DNA of 21,438 bases from CAZKBP01 sp964551015 (GTDB taxonomy: Bacteria > Bacteroidota > Bacteroidia > Cytophagales > Microscillaceae), in assembly GCA_964551015.1 (NCBI GenBank), contig CAZKBP010000058.1:1-21438 (forward strand), read 5' to 3'. Position numbers and translations under genes: made by a program. The notes beneath the pieces are model-generated. The model did no database searches. It saw only the letters and a program-made list of their open reading frames with translations, and had not been told where the DNA came from. Numbering within the stretch: position 1 is the first letter of the stretch; every line of letters begins with the position of its first letter. Positions 1 through 6,960 of this stretch are shown one piece after another.

Positions 1-402
1 GGCTCGGAGGTGGAGGATTTAGTTACTCGTGCTCAGGGGCTATCTGCCCCTTTGGGTATTGCTCTGGACATCACAGAGGGCAAAATGTACTGGACAGACT
101 CGCGTACAGCTAAAATCCAAAGAGCTAACCTGGACGGCACGGCGGTGGAGGATTTAGTTACTCGTGCTCAGGGGCTATCTACCCTTTGGGGTATTGCCTT
201 GGATGTGGCCGCGGGCAAAATGTACTGGCCAGAGCCACTTATTATAGATAAAATCCAAAGAGCTAACCTGGACGGCTCCAACGTAGAGGATTTAGTTACA
301 CAGGGGCTATCTGCCCCTTTGGGTATTGCTCTGGACATCACCGCAGGCAAAATGTACTGGACAGATTTTGGTACAGATAAAATCCAAAGAGCTAACCTAG
401 AT
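1..402 (+). repeat. In-gene tandem repeats coding for YWTD blades
   Basis: Three consecutive units at 1-135, 136-273 and 274-402 (135, 138 and 129 bases), followed by a fourth partial unit from 403, are closely similar at nucleotide level. Each starts near GGCTCGGAGGTGGAGGATTT and ends in AAAATCCAAAGAGCTAACCT. Length differences are multiples of three, so the frame is kept. Related units occur in the paralogue on the other strand around 19660-19870. Such near-identical units can expand or contract by recombination. Confidence 0.85.
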
Positions 403-2463
403 GGCTCGGAGGTGGAGGATTTAATTACAAGCAGAATATTAAGGCCAGCAGGCATTGCCATCTGCAAAAATATAGCCCAGATACAAATCGAGGCCAGCCA
501 GACCAGTATTTGCGCAGGAGAAGTGCTCACGGTGAGCACCTCCCAAATGCAAAACCAAGGAGAGAGGCCGAGCTTTCAATGGCAAATCAACGGGCAAAAT
601 GTAGGAAATAATCGTGATTTCTACAGCACGAATTCTCTCCGAAATGGTGCTAGGATTCGCTGTATTCTTCAATCCAGCCTTCCCTGCTCCGCCCCTGTTA
701 TCTCCAACGAAATCATCGTGCAGGTACTGGGCACTCCGAGCGTAGAGATCACCCCCAACGCGCTCGGTGCCATCTGCCCCGATACCGAAATCACGCTGAT
801 CGCGGATAGCCGCCACGTGGACGACAATGCTCAATACCAGTGGACGATAGACGGGAAGCCCTGGGTCACGACCCAGAGCAATGTCTTGATCGCTTCTAGC
901 TTTCCCGTAGATTTAAGTCAGCCTGGGCATCTGGTCAGGGTCTTTGTATCAGGCACAGAGGTACGCTGTATGGATGATCCTAGCGAACCACTTGCTTCTC
1001 AGAGCTTTAAGCTGGAGATTTTACCACAGGTAGAGCCCTTCGTGAGCGTAAGCCCAGAGAGGAACGATCTAGAAATTTGCGAGAGAGAACTCGTGACCTT
1101 CAAGGCCACCCCCAACGGTGGTGGCGTAGAACCCTTCTATCGCTGGCTGATCAACGGGGTTCCTCAGGGGGATTTTACCCTAAACTCCTCTTTCAGCACC
1201 GACAGCCTGCAAGATGGAGATGAAGTGAGCGTAGAAATGCGCTCACGCCTTTCTTGTGCCACGCCAGATAAGGTAGTTTCCGCCGGAGTCCCTATTCGGG
1301 TCAGGCCGGTGCTAGCCCCCAGCGTGGAAATTAGTAGCAATTGGGGTGCTAATGTTTGCTTACAAGGGCAGGAAATTATCTTGACCGCGCGCCCTTTCCG
1401 AGGGGGTGAAAACCCCCGCTTCGTATGGAGTGTTGATGGAAGAGAAGTAACTGACACTTCGGCCAGCAACACCACCCTGCGTATTTCCGAAGAAGCACTA
1501 TTGGACAAAGGGGAGCTTACCGTCAGTGTAATGATGGAGGCCGATAGAGAAGACCCCTGCCTGAGTGGCCGCTTGGTATTTAATACCTTGGTGATCCGGG
1601 CTTTTGAGAAAATCCGGCCTCGTGTGGGGGTAGAGATTTTAGGGCAAGATAGCACCCTCTGCGAAGGCTCTCGGGGCGTTTTTTACGCTACCTCGAATCT
1701 TCTCATTGATACCACGGCTCATTACCAATGGTTACGCGATGGCGAGCTGGTGGGTAGCGATAGCATCGCTTATATCCCCGAAGACCTACGGGAAGGAGAA
1801 AATATACAGGTCATTTACACGACCAACATTCCCTGTGCCGAACCCAAAAGCGTTACTTCCCAAGCCTTCCCAGTGGTGATAGAGCCACTAGCTCCTCCCT
1901 ACGATCTGAGCACCAAGGTTATCTCTGAAGATCAGATCAACCTAACCTGGAATGATGTTTCTGATCGTGAAGACCGCTTTATCATAGAAAGGTCTGAAAA
2001 TGATGACAGCAATTTTATTTTCCACGATTTTACGTTTGCTGGTCAGACTACTTACGAGGACGCGGTGCGGGTCAACCCCCGAACCACCTATTTTTACAGA
2101 GTCAAGGCTGTCAACACAGACATCCATTGTGAATCAGCTTATAGTAATGTCAGTGGAGCCGCCACCGCGGGAGATACGCTCATTCTCGCATCTCCCGAGG
2201 AGGAGCTAAGGCTTCCGGGCATTCAGCTTCACCCCAATCCTTCCACGGACGGAATATTTCAGTTAGAGATCGAGAACCATCTCTATGGAGCCTATCAGAT
2301 CTTGGTGTTCAATCCTTTACAGCAAACCATTTATCAGCAAGAATTATTCAAATCTGAAACCAATCTCGCCCAAAAACTTGACTTATCTTCATTCTCGGCG
2401 GGTGTATACTATCTGAGGGTGCTTACCGGGCAGAAATATCGAGTATTGAGAATGGTCAAGTAG
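1..2463 (+). CDS. T9SS-sorted surface protein with YWTD propeller repeats, Ig-like and FnIII domains (5' partial)
   Basis: The reading frame is open from base 1, so the gene begins outside the window; the methionine codon at position 10 lies inside a repeat and is not the start. The visible part begins with about three and a half LDL-receptor class B (YWTD) repeats, seen as MYWTD/MYWPE followed by KIQRANLDG, which form beta-propeller blades. Five Ig/PKD-like domains of about 90 residues follow, each with a paired cysteine and a Y/FQW or RW core (for example FQWQINGQ). Next is one fibronectin type III domain (INLTWNDVSDREDRF...TTYFYRVKAVN). It ends with a T9SS type A sorting domain (LHPNPSTDG...GVYYLRVL...YRVLRMVK), which implies export across the outer membrane and surface attachment or release. 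An inverted paralogue lies at 17645-20164; the first Ig domain and the FnIII domain are nearly identical, the rest diverged. The ligand is unknown; adhesion is an inference. Confidence 0.9.
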   Translation, partial: GSEVEDLVTRAQGLSAPLGIALDITEGKMYWTDSRTAKIQRANLDGTAVEDLVTRAQGLSTLWGIALDVAAGKMYWPEPLIIDKIQRANLDGSNVEDLVTQGLSAPLGIALDITAGKMYWTDFGTDKIQRANLDGSEVEDLITSRILRPAGIAICKNIAQIQIEASQTSICAGEVLTVSTSQMQNQGERPSFQWQINGQNVGNNRDFYSTNSLRNGARIRCILQSSLPCSAPVISNEIIVQVLGTPSVEITPNALGAICPDTEITLIADSRHVDDNAQYQWTIDGKPWVTTQSNVLIASSFPVDLSQPGHLVRVFVSGTEVRCMDDPSEPLASQSFKLEILPQVEPFVSVSPERNDLEICERELVTFKATPNGGGVEPFYRWLINGVPQGDFTLNSSFSTDSLQDGDEVSVEMRSRLSCATPDKVVSAGVPIRVRPVLAPSVEISSNWGANVCLQGQEIILTARPFRGGENPRFVWSVDGREVTDTSASNTTLRISEEALLDKGELTVSVMMEADREDPCLSGRLVFNTLVIRAFEKIRPRVGVEILGQDSTLCEGSRGVFYATSNLLIDTTAHYQWLRDGELVGSDSIAYIPEDLREGENIQVIYTTNIPCAEPKSVTSQAFPVVIEPLAPPYDLSTKVISEDQINLTWNDVSDREDRFIIERSENDDSNFIFHDFTFAGQTTYEDAVRVNPRTTYFYRVKAVNTDIHCESAYSNVSGAATAGDTLILASPEEELRLPGIQLHPNPSTDGIFQLEIENHLYGAYQILVFNPLQQTIYQQELFKSETNLAQKLDLSSFSAGVYYLRVLTGQKYRVLRMVK
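459..750 (+). repeat. 292-bp perfect inverted repeat, left copy (pairs with 19319-19610)
   Basis: Read by eye, these bases match the reverse complement of 19319-19610 without a mismatch. The block codes for the junction after the propeller and the first Ig-like domain of both surface proteins. Similarity of about 98% continues leftwards to about 346 (mismatches for example at 400, 448 and 458). It stops abruptly after GTAGAGATC at 750, where the next Ig domains have diverged. Identity at silent positions points to recent gene conversion or recombination. Confidence 0.92.
1936..2162 (+). repeat. 227-bp inverted repeat with one mismatch, left copy (pairs with 17940-18166)
   Basis: This block covers most of the FnIII domain and matches the reverse complement of 17940-18166 except at 2125 (C here, A in the other copy, giving His against Asn). 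Flanking sequence on both sides is clearly diverged. It is the second of two high-identity blocks shared by the inverted surface-protein genes. Confidence 0.92.
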
Positions 2464-2794
2464 ATTTTTGCCTCATCACCCGAGATTGACCTTCTTTTAG
2501 CAGATTAATTGCAGAGGGCTAGCCAGCGCATCGTGGCTTTTCTGGCTGAGCCTGAGACTTTGTACCAATCCCTGTGTGGGTGCCTCTGAGTGGCTTATTC
2601 AAACACAGAGACACAGAGACACGGAAACACAGAAACACAGAGATACAGAGACACGGAGACACGGGGACACGGAGAGCTTTCGGAGTATGCCAGTGGAAGA
2701 TTCACTCTCTTTTCAGTATACACAGCACGGGGAGGGGTGGGTATTATGGCTTAATTTTTATGGATTTTTCACTCTATAACCTTATTATTCAATT
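2464..2794. other. Intergenic region between surface protein and candidate effector
   Basis: The 331 bases hold no convincing gene. Short open frames across 2574-2798 only translate the minisatellite into His/Arg/Thr/Glu-rich strings. No strong terminator follows the stop at 2463. A promoter for the gene at 2795 probably lies in the AT-rich stretch 2740-2794, but I see no clear Bacteroidota -7/-33 pair and no Shine-Dalgarno site. Confidence 0.6.
2603..2674 (+). repeat. 8-nt minisatellite, nine units
   Basis: Nine back-to-back octamers of the form ACACRGRR fill exactly 72 bases: ACACAGAG (x2), ACACGGAA, ACACAGAA, ACACAGAG, ATACAGAG, ACACGGAG, ACACGGGG, ACACGGAG. Changes fall at only a few positions of the unit. 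The + strand is purine-rich and almost free of T. The array is intergenic, about 120 bases before the candidate effector gene. Confidence 0.92.
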
Positions 2795-3856
2795 ATGAGA
2801 AATTGTCATTATTATTACGCTGATCCAGAGGATCAGGGTTATGGTATGTGCACGCTTGATATATCTCAATCGTGCACTGAAGAGGCACTCACTATTTCAC
2901 TTCCTGTTTCTTCTTCCTCCGAGGCTGCCAGCTTTTTAGAACACATTGCCTCGGGCGAAGTAGGGCCAGAAACAGGCGTAGGCACGGGAACAGGACTCTT
3001 GCTAACGAGTCGTAGTTGGGCGAACTTGGTTAGCGTCAGAAATGAATATAACAACTTACTAAAAGATTTTGGAGAAGAATTGATTAAGAGACTTAAAGAA
3101 GAATCAAAAGAATTAACAATTGAAGGGCTCAAAGATTTAAAAGTTAAAGAGTTTAAAGAATTACCAAATGAAGAATTGAGAAAGAAATTCGAAGGTTTAG
3201 AAGAAACAAAGATCAAGGAAACCGCAACATGGGCAGCCGAGACACGCACGAAAATTGTCAAAGAAATGCGCTCTAAAATGACATTACTAAACCGAGTAGG
3301 CGTCGAGATCAGAGACAAAGCAGTATACGGTCTTAAAAGTAGAACCTTTGATAACTTGCTAAAACGAAAATTAGATAAGGGAGTAGACGAAACCGTTGCC
3401 CATTGGGAATTAATCCAATCCTCGCTCAAGTCAAATCAAGGAGTGACCAAAATTGCTCACAGAGCTTCCGAAGCGGCTAGGTATCTAAAACATGGAGGCA
3501 AGGTGATGCTGGTGGTATCCGTTTCGGCCTCACTCTACGCCATTCTGCGTGCTCCAGAAGAAGACTTAGAGAGGGTTATTTTTGAAGAATTGGGAGGAGC
3601 AATGGGGGGAACGCTGGGTAGTGCCACGGTGGCCGGAGCTTGTCTGGTCGCAGGTGTTGCTTCGCTTGGCTCGGGTTTTTTAGCTTGCGGGGTAATTGGA
3701 GGAATCGCAGGAGGAATCGCAGGAGGATTAGGAGGTAGTTTTGCAGCTAATCGGATCTATTATACCAGCCATCGTGAGAATAACCCCTCCGATGATTTTA
3801 TCGTGATAGAGGAAGGAGAGATAAGCACGCGGATGCCTCTTGATATGTGCTTCTGA
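2795..3856 (+). CDS. Unrecognised protein with glycine-zipper membrane end; candidate T6SS effector
   Basis: The product has 353 residues and no recognised enzymatic motif. Residues 1-75 are mixed and include Cys4, Cys19 and Cys27, with no signal peptide. Residues 80-215 are highly charged (Lys/Glu) and look helical or coiled-coil. Residues 235-252 form a hydrophobic segment (VMLVVSVSASLYAIL). Residues 266-320 are a long Gly/Ala-rich stretch with GxxxG spacing (GGAMGGTLGSA, GGIAGGIAGGLGG), typical of glycine zippers in pore-forming or membrane-inserting toxins. A short polar tail follows. The gene stands alone, converges on the T6SS operon and shares a terminator with it. Absence of a signal peptide, a self-inserting hydrophobic end and the location suggest a T6SS-delivered membrane toxin, but this is inference and no immunity gene is visible. 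The start is the first ATG of the frame; Met18 (2846) is an alternative. Confidence 0.75.
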   Translation: MRNCHYYYADPEDQGYGMCTLDISQSCTEEALTISLPVSSSSEAASFLEHIASGEVGPETGVGTGTGLLLTSRSWANLVSVRNEYNNLLKDFGEELIKRLKEESKELTIEGLKDLKVKEFKELPNEELRKKFEGLEETKIKETATWAAETRTKIVKEMRSKMTLLNRVGVEIRDKAVYGLKSRTFDNLLKRKLDKGVDETVAHWELIQSSLKSNQGVTKIAHRASEAARYLKHGGKVMLVVSVSASLYAILRAPEEDLERVIFEELGGAMGGTLGSATVAGACLVAGVASLGSGFLACGVIGGIAGGIAGGLGGSFAANRIYYTSHRENNPSDDFIVIEEGEISTRMPLDMCF

Positions 3857-3911
3857 ACGATCACTAAGGGGTTGTCAGGTAAAATGGAGCCGGGTGCTTG
3901 AAAATAAGAGT

Positions 3912-3944
3912 AAAAAGCTCCTATCCAATCGGTAGGAGCTTTTT
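3912..3944. terminator. Bidirectional rho-independent terminator
   Basis: AAAAAGCTCCTA (3912-3923) and TAGGAGCTTTTT (3933-3944) form a perfect 12-bp stem around a 9-base loop. There is a T run at the 3' side on the + strand and, by symmetry, also on the minus strand. It lies 56 bases after the stop of the + strand gene and about 100 bases after the stop of tssK, so it can end both convergent transcripts. Confidence 0.9.
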
Positions 3945-4041
3945 CGGGTATTCACAGGGAGCATACTGGGGAAACCAACAACAACATCCTGCAAAAGAAG
4001 GGCATCGTGGGTAAGCACTCGATGTCCGAGCAGGCTTGTCA

Positions 4042-5100
4042 TCAGTTGCCCACGATAGGGCCTACTACCTGAAAAGGATCTTCCTTAATTTCTTGAAGGA
4101 GTTTAGCGAGCGTCCTAACAAGACGTACACCCGTATCTAGAGCGGGGTAAATATTGGTTAAGGTGTCTATTCTTAGTTTTTGCATTTGCAGACCAATTTC
4201 TTCCAAATCTCCAAACTCTGGTACCAGGTGAGGATAACGGGTACGTAGGAGCGTATCGGCACTGCTTAGGCACTTCAGCGTTTGCAGGCAGACTTCAGCC
4301 AGGCTTACCAAGTTGGCTACTAGCAGGATAGGAGAGTTGTACCGCGCGACAAAGCGATAGTATCCGATCTGTTGAGCCACGAGATTGAGGATTTGCTCGG
4401 CGAAAAAAGCGGCCTCTTCTGGCAGATCTTTATTGGTTTTGCTGTATGCTTTGGCTTTGAAAACAGCTCCGGGAGCATCTTTGAGGATTGCTTCCACTTC
4501 TCCAAGTATTTTTTCATAAAAGTTATGACCGAACTCTTGCAAGGTATCGACCATAAAGCAAGGAGGGAGGAAGGCCGTATCTACTTGTCCTTGCCCTGAG
4601 GCTACGATCAAACGCCCTACCAACAACCAATTGTACTCGAGCGAATGCATCCCTTCCCTCAGGGCCAATTCATACTGAGGGACACGGTGGATTCTTCTGG
4701 GAGGCCCCTCGGATGCCTCTTCTCCTGCCTCTACCCCCTCGTAAGGATTTATTTTTAGATAGATTCCATAATTTCCATTTTGGCTTGCTAGGCTGGTGGT
4801 TAACTTTTGCCCTAAGTCTACTTCCAAGTGATGGAATGCTTCGGTTATTTCAATCCTAAACCCGTCTGAGGTAACAGCACGACACTTTTTGAGTATCAAT
4901 TTAATCTCAGATGAACTGTTAATGACTTCAAAGACGGGTGCCCCGCCTGGCAAAATGCCAAATTTGAGTGGAGAAATACTAAGACATCGTGTATCTCTCA
5001 GGCTATCTTGTACGGAATGATCTTGTGCCAAAAAGCTTTCTGCTGACACCTTCATCCCGTCTACCCAGTTTTGCGAAAAATGTGTGATATTTGGAAACAT
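4042..5100 (-). CDS. tssK: T6SS baseplate protein TssK
   Basis: The 352-residue protein has the organisation of TssK, the baseplate component that connects the TssEFG wedge to the membrane anchor. The N-terminal NWVDGMKVSAESFLAQDH matches the TssK opening pattern (W-x-EGM...L...Q-H), followed by a beta-rich shell domain (about 1-180) and helical middle and C-terminal parts with the segment VQVVGPIVGN-like end. It is shorter than proteobacterial TssK (about 440 residues), as expected for T6SSiii. It is the last gene of the minus-strand operon, 12 bases after tssN, and is followed by the terminator at 3912-3944. Assignment rests on the N-terminal motif, size and position. Confidence 0.85.
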   Translation of the reverse strand: MFPNITHFSQNWVDGMKVSAESFLAQDHSVQDSLRDTRCLSISPLKFGILPGGAPVFEVINSSSEIKLILKKCRAVTSDGFRIEITEAFHHLEVDLGQKLTTSLASQNGNYGIYLKINPYEGVEAGEEASEGPPRRIHRVPQYELALREGMHSLEYNWLLVGRLIVASGQGQVDTAFLPPCFMVDTLQEFGHNFYEKILGEVEAILKDAPGAVFKAKAYSKTNKDLPEEAAFFAEQILNLVAQQIGYYRFVARYNSPILLVANLVSLAEVCLQTLKCLSSADTLLRTRYPHLVPEFGDLEEIGLQMQKLRIDTLTNIYPALDTGVRLVRTLAKLLQEIKEDPFQVVGPIVGN

Positions 5101-5112
5101 AATTTGGTTATT

Positions 5113-6039
5113 TTAAGGTGCGTATTTTACTCTTTTTACAATGATGATGTCCCCGTCTTTAAGACCGTTCTGACGCAGGCTAGCATGAGGATTTAATAGC
5201 TTGAATCTTCTATCCCAGGTATGAAGACGCCAAGGAACGAATTTGACCTTGAAAAGCCACCAGAAAGGTGCCGAATCAGGAGCACTTCTCAGATCACGAA
5301 TGTATTGCTTTGTCAGATCGGGATATTTTTTTCTGTAGCTGTCAATAGAAACCCTAAACAAGTCTCCCAAGCTTATCTCAATGGGAGAGTTAGTGATAAT
5401 TCGCTTATCTCGGGGGTAGAAGGGAATTTTTTCGCGTTTCAAGCTCCGGTGAACCCTGAACTCGATGTACAAGGTATTGTCCCAATCCCAGTCGTGCAAT
5501 TTGATGCTATCATTGGGATAAGACCACTTGACTAAGAAATCTTTGGCAGGAACCTGTGCCAAGTGCCCCGAAGCACTCACCAGCAAGAATGGAATAGGAA
5601 CAAAGGCAATTCCAGGGGAGAAGAGCCAAATGTAGCTTTCTTTATAATCAGTAATCCACCACAGAACCAATGAAAAAGCAACCCCTCCCCACGCGCAGAT
5701 AAAGATGGTGTAGGCCCATTCTGGCCAAAATGAATACGAGCCACGATCCGAGATGGCTTTTTGACTCCAATAAAAGCCATTAAAGATCATCCAGCTATGT
5801 AGAACTCCCATTAGAAAGAATAATCCTTGTGAAATCAAGATCCACACGATGTTGAGTTCTTGTAGCTTGATAAAGTACCCCAGCAGACCCAGAAGTCCCC
5901 AGAGGATCAGCATGAAAATGGAATAAAACCACGTCTTCTTTTGAATTTCTCCTCTTTTAAACCACCAAAAGACCATCAAATTTCCTACTCCTAAGCCTCC
6001 GCCGATCAGTAAGATCAGGATCAAATTTCGTGTTAGCAT
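5113..6039 (-). CDS. tssN: T6SSiii inner-membrane protein TssN
   Basis: The protein has 308 residues and five predicted membrane segments at about 5-26, 37-57, 62-85, 108-128 and 136-156, followed by a soluble domain of about 150 residues rich in Trp, Arg and Lys (WWLFKVKFVPWRLHTWDRRF) ending in RQNGLKDGDIIIVKR. This layout fits TssN, a protein specific to the Bacteroidota T6SS that is thought to stand in for the missing TssJLM membrane complex together with TssO, TssP and TssQ. The C-terminal LKDGD turn recalls ubiquitin-like folds; that is only an impression. It is 4 bases after tssG and 12 before tssK, firmly inside the baseplate operon. The first ATG is used. Confidence 0.83.
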   Translation of the reverse strand: MLTRNLILILLIGGGLGVGNLMVFWWFKRGEIQKKTWFYSIFMLILWGLLGLLGYFIKLQELNIVWILISQGLFFLMGVLHSWMIFNGFYWSQKAISDRGSYSFWPEWAYTIFICAWGGVAFSLVLWWITDYKESYIWLFSPGIAFVPIPFLLVSASGHLAQVPAKDFLVKWSYPNDSIKLHDWDWDNTLYIEFRVHRSLKREKIPFYPRDKRIITNSPIEISLGDLFRVSIDSYRKKYPDLTKQYIRDLRSAPDSAPFWWLFKVKFVPWRLHTWDRRFKLLNPHASLRQNGLKDGDIIIVKRVKYAP

Positions 6040-6043
6040 AATT

Positions 6044-6958
6044 TTATAAATTTGTCGTATAGCCTAAAATACTTTCGTGTTGCTTGGTTAAATAAAATGC
6101 TGATGTTTCCTCCACACAAAAAAGCTCAGTACTTACCTCCCACTCTAATGACAGGCCGAAGGGATATATCACTTTTTCCAGTAATTCTCTGAGCGTACCA
6201 CCCGGAAAGAAGAGTCCTAGTTCGCCGGGTTCAATACCCGAAATCTGTATTTCCAGTCGTGGAATTCCATCTTGAAAAGACTCGCCGATGATCGTATCAT
6301 CTCCTAAGTTTTGCTTGTTAAGCAGCATGATATCCTCTTCGGGTATTGTATGCTTGCCAGATGGGCTCACTAGAACATTTACTTGCTTCCTTAATAAGGA
6401 CTTGAGAACTGGGGTCAATTTTTGAGGATGATCACGAATCTCGTGTATGTGCGTCAGGAAAAACATCAAGGTTTCAGACTGGGATTTGGTCAGCAAGCTG
6501 GCCCATGCTTGCAGACCCCAGAGCTTCATAATCCAATTTTGTGGAAATGAATTACAGATTTCTCTTTCTCTCAAACTGATTAAAAGCCTGAGCTGAAAGA
6601 TGGCTTGCTCGATTGGATGAAAGAATTTTCTCGCACTTTCAATCTGCGACTGGATCAATCTTGCTTTTTCTGTGTCCTTCTCCTCTTCTTCAAAATTTGG
6701 ATTCAAAAAGAGCATCTCTGGAAGCAAATCATAGATACCTTCTCTACTAGTATCGATGCTTAATTTCTCGATGGTTCCGTTTTCCCAATTCTCCTCGAGA
6801 TTAACTTTAAGAATATCTTTACGAGCTCTTCGCTGCTTATTCCCCTGATGATTTACAAACACCTGATCTGGTCTTAGATCTAAGCTGGTATTTTGGATCA
6901 GTTCGGCTACAAAGGCTTCTATGTATATATCAAAGGCAGGATGGGAAATCTCGTGCAT
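6044..6958 (-). CDS. tssG: T6SS baseplate protein TssG
   Basis: The 304-residue soluble protein is assigned to TssG, which with TssF and TssE builds the baseplate wedge around the VgrG hub. It directly follows tssF with a 2-base gap, the conserved order in these loci. The N-terminal part (about 1-90) holds the ILKVNLEENW...IDTSREGIYDLLPEMLF stretch, similar to the opening of TssG-like proteins (a Gly-Xaa-Tyr-Asp-Leu-Leu-Pro pattern). The middle is helical and rich in acid and Lys, and the C-terminal end is beta-rich (GIEPGELGLFFPGGTLRELL). The sequence is divergent, so synteny carries much of the weight. Confidence 0.8.
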   Translation of the reverse strand: MHEISHPAFDIYIEAFVAELIQNTSLDLRPDQVFVNHQGNKQRRARKDILKVNLEENWENGTIEKLSIDTSREGIYDLLPEMLFLNPNFEEEEKDTEKARLIQSQIESARKFFHPIEQAIFQLRLLISLREREICNSFPQNWIMKLWGLQAWASLLTKSQSETLMFFLTHIHEIRDHPQKLTPVLKSLLRKQVNVLVSPSGKHTIPEEDIMLLNKQNLGDDTIIGESFQDGIPRLEIQISGIEPGELGLFFPGGTLRELLEKVIYPFGLSLEWEVSTELFCVEETSAFYLTKQHESILGYTTNL

Positions 6959-6960
6959 AA

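Noticed and set aside
2574..2798. Small proteins encoded across the minisatellite
   Set aside because: The two overlapping frames simply translate the octamer array and have no start context or conserved features.
3945..4060. Fragment of a further + strand gene (frame reading through to 4073) and an imperfect inverted repeat at 4003-4014 / 4046-4057
   Set aside because: The open stretch is short, overlaps the tssK end, and has no start or recognisable family; the inverted repeat has mismatches and no T run, so it is weaker than the terminator at 3912-3944.
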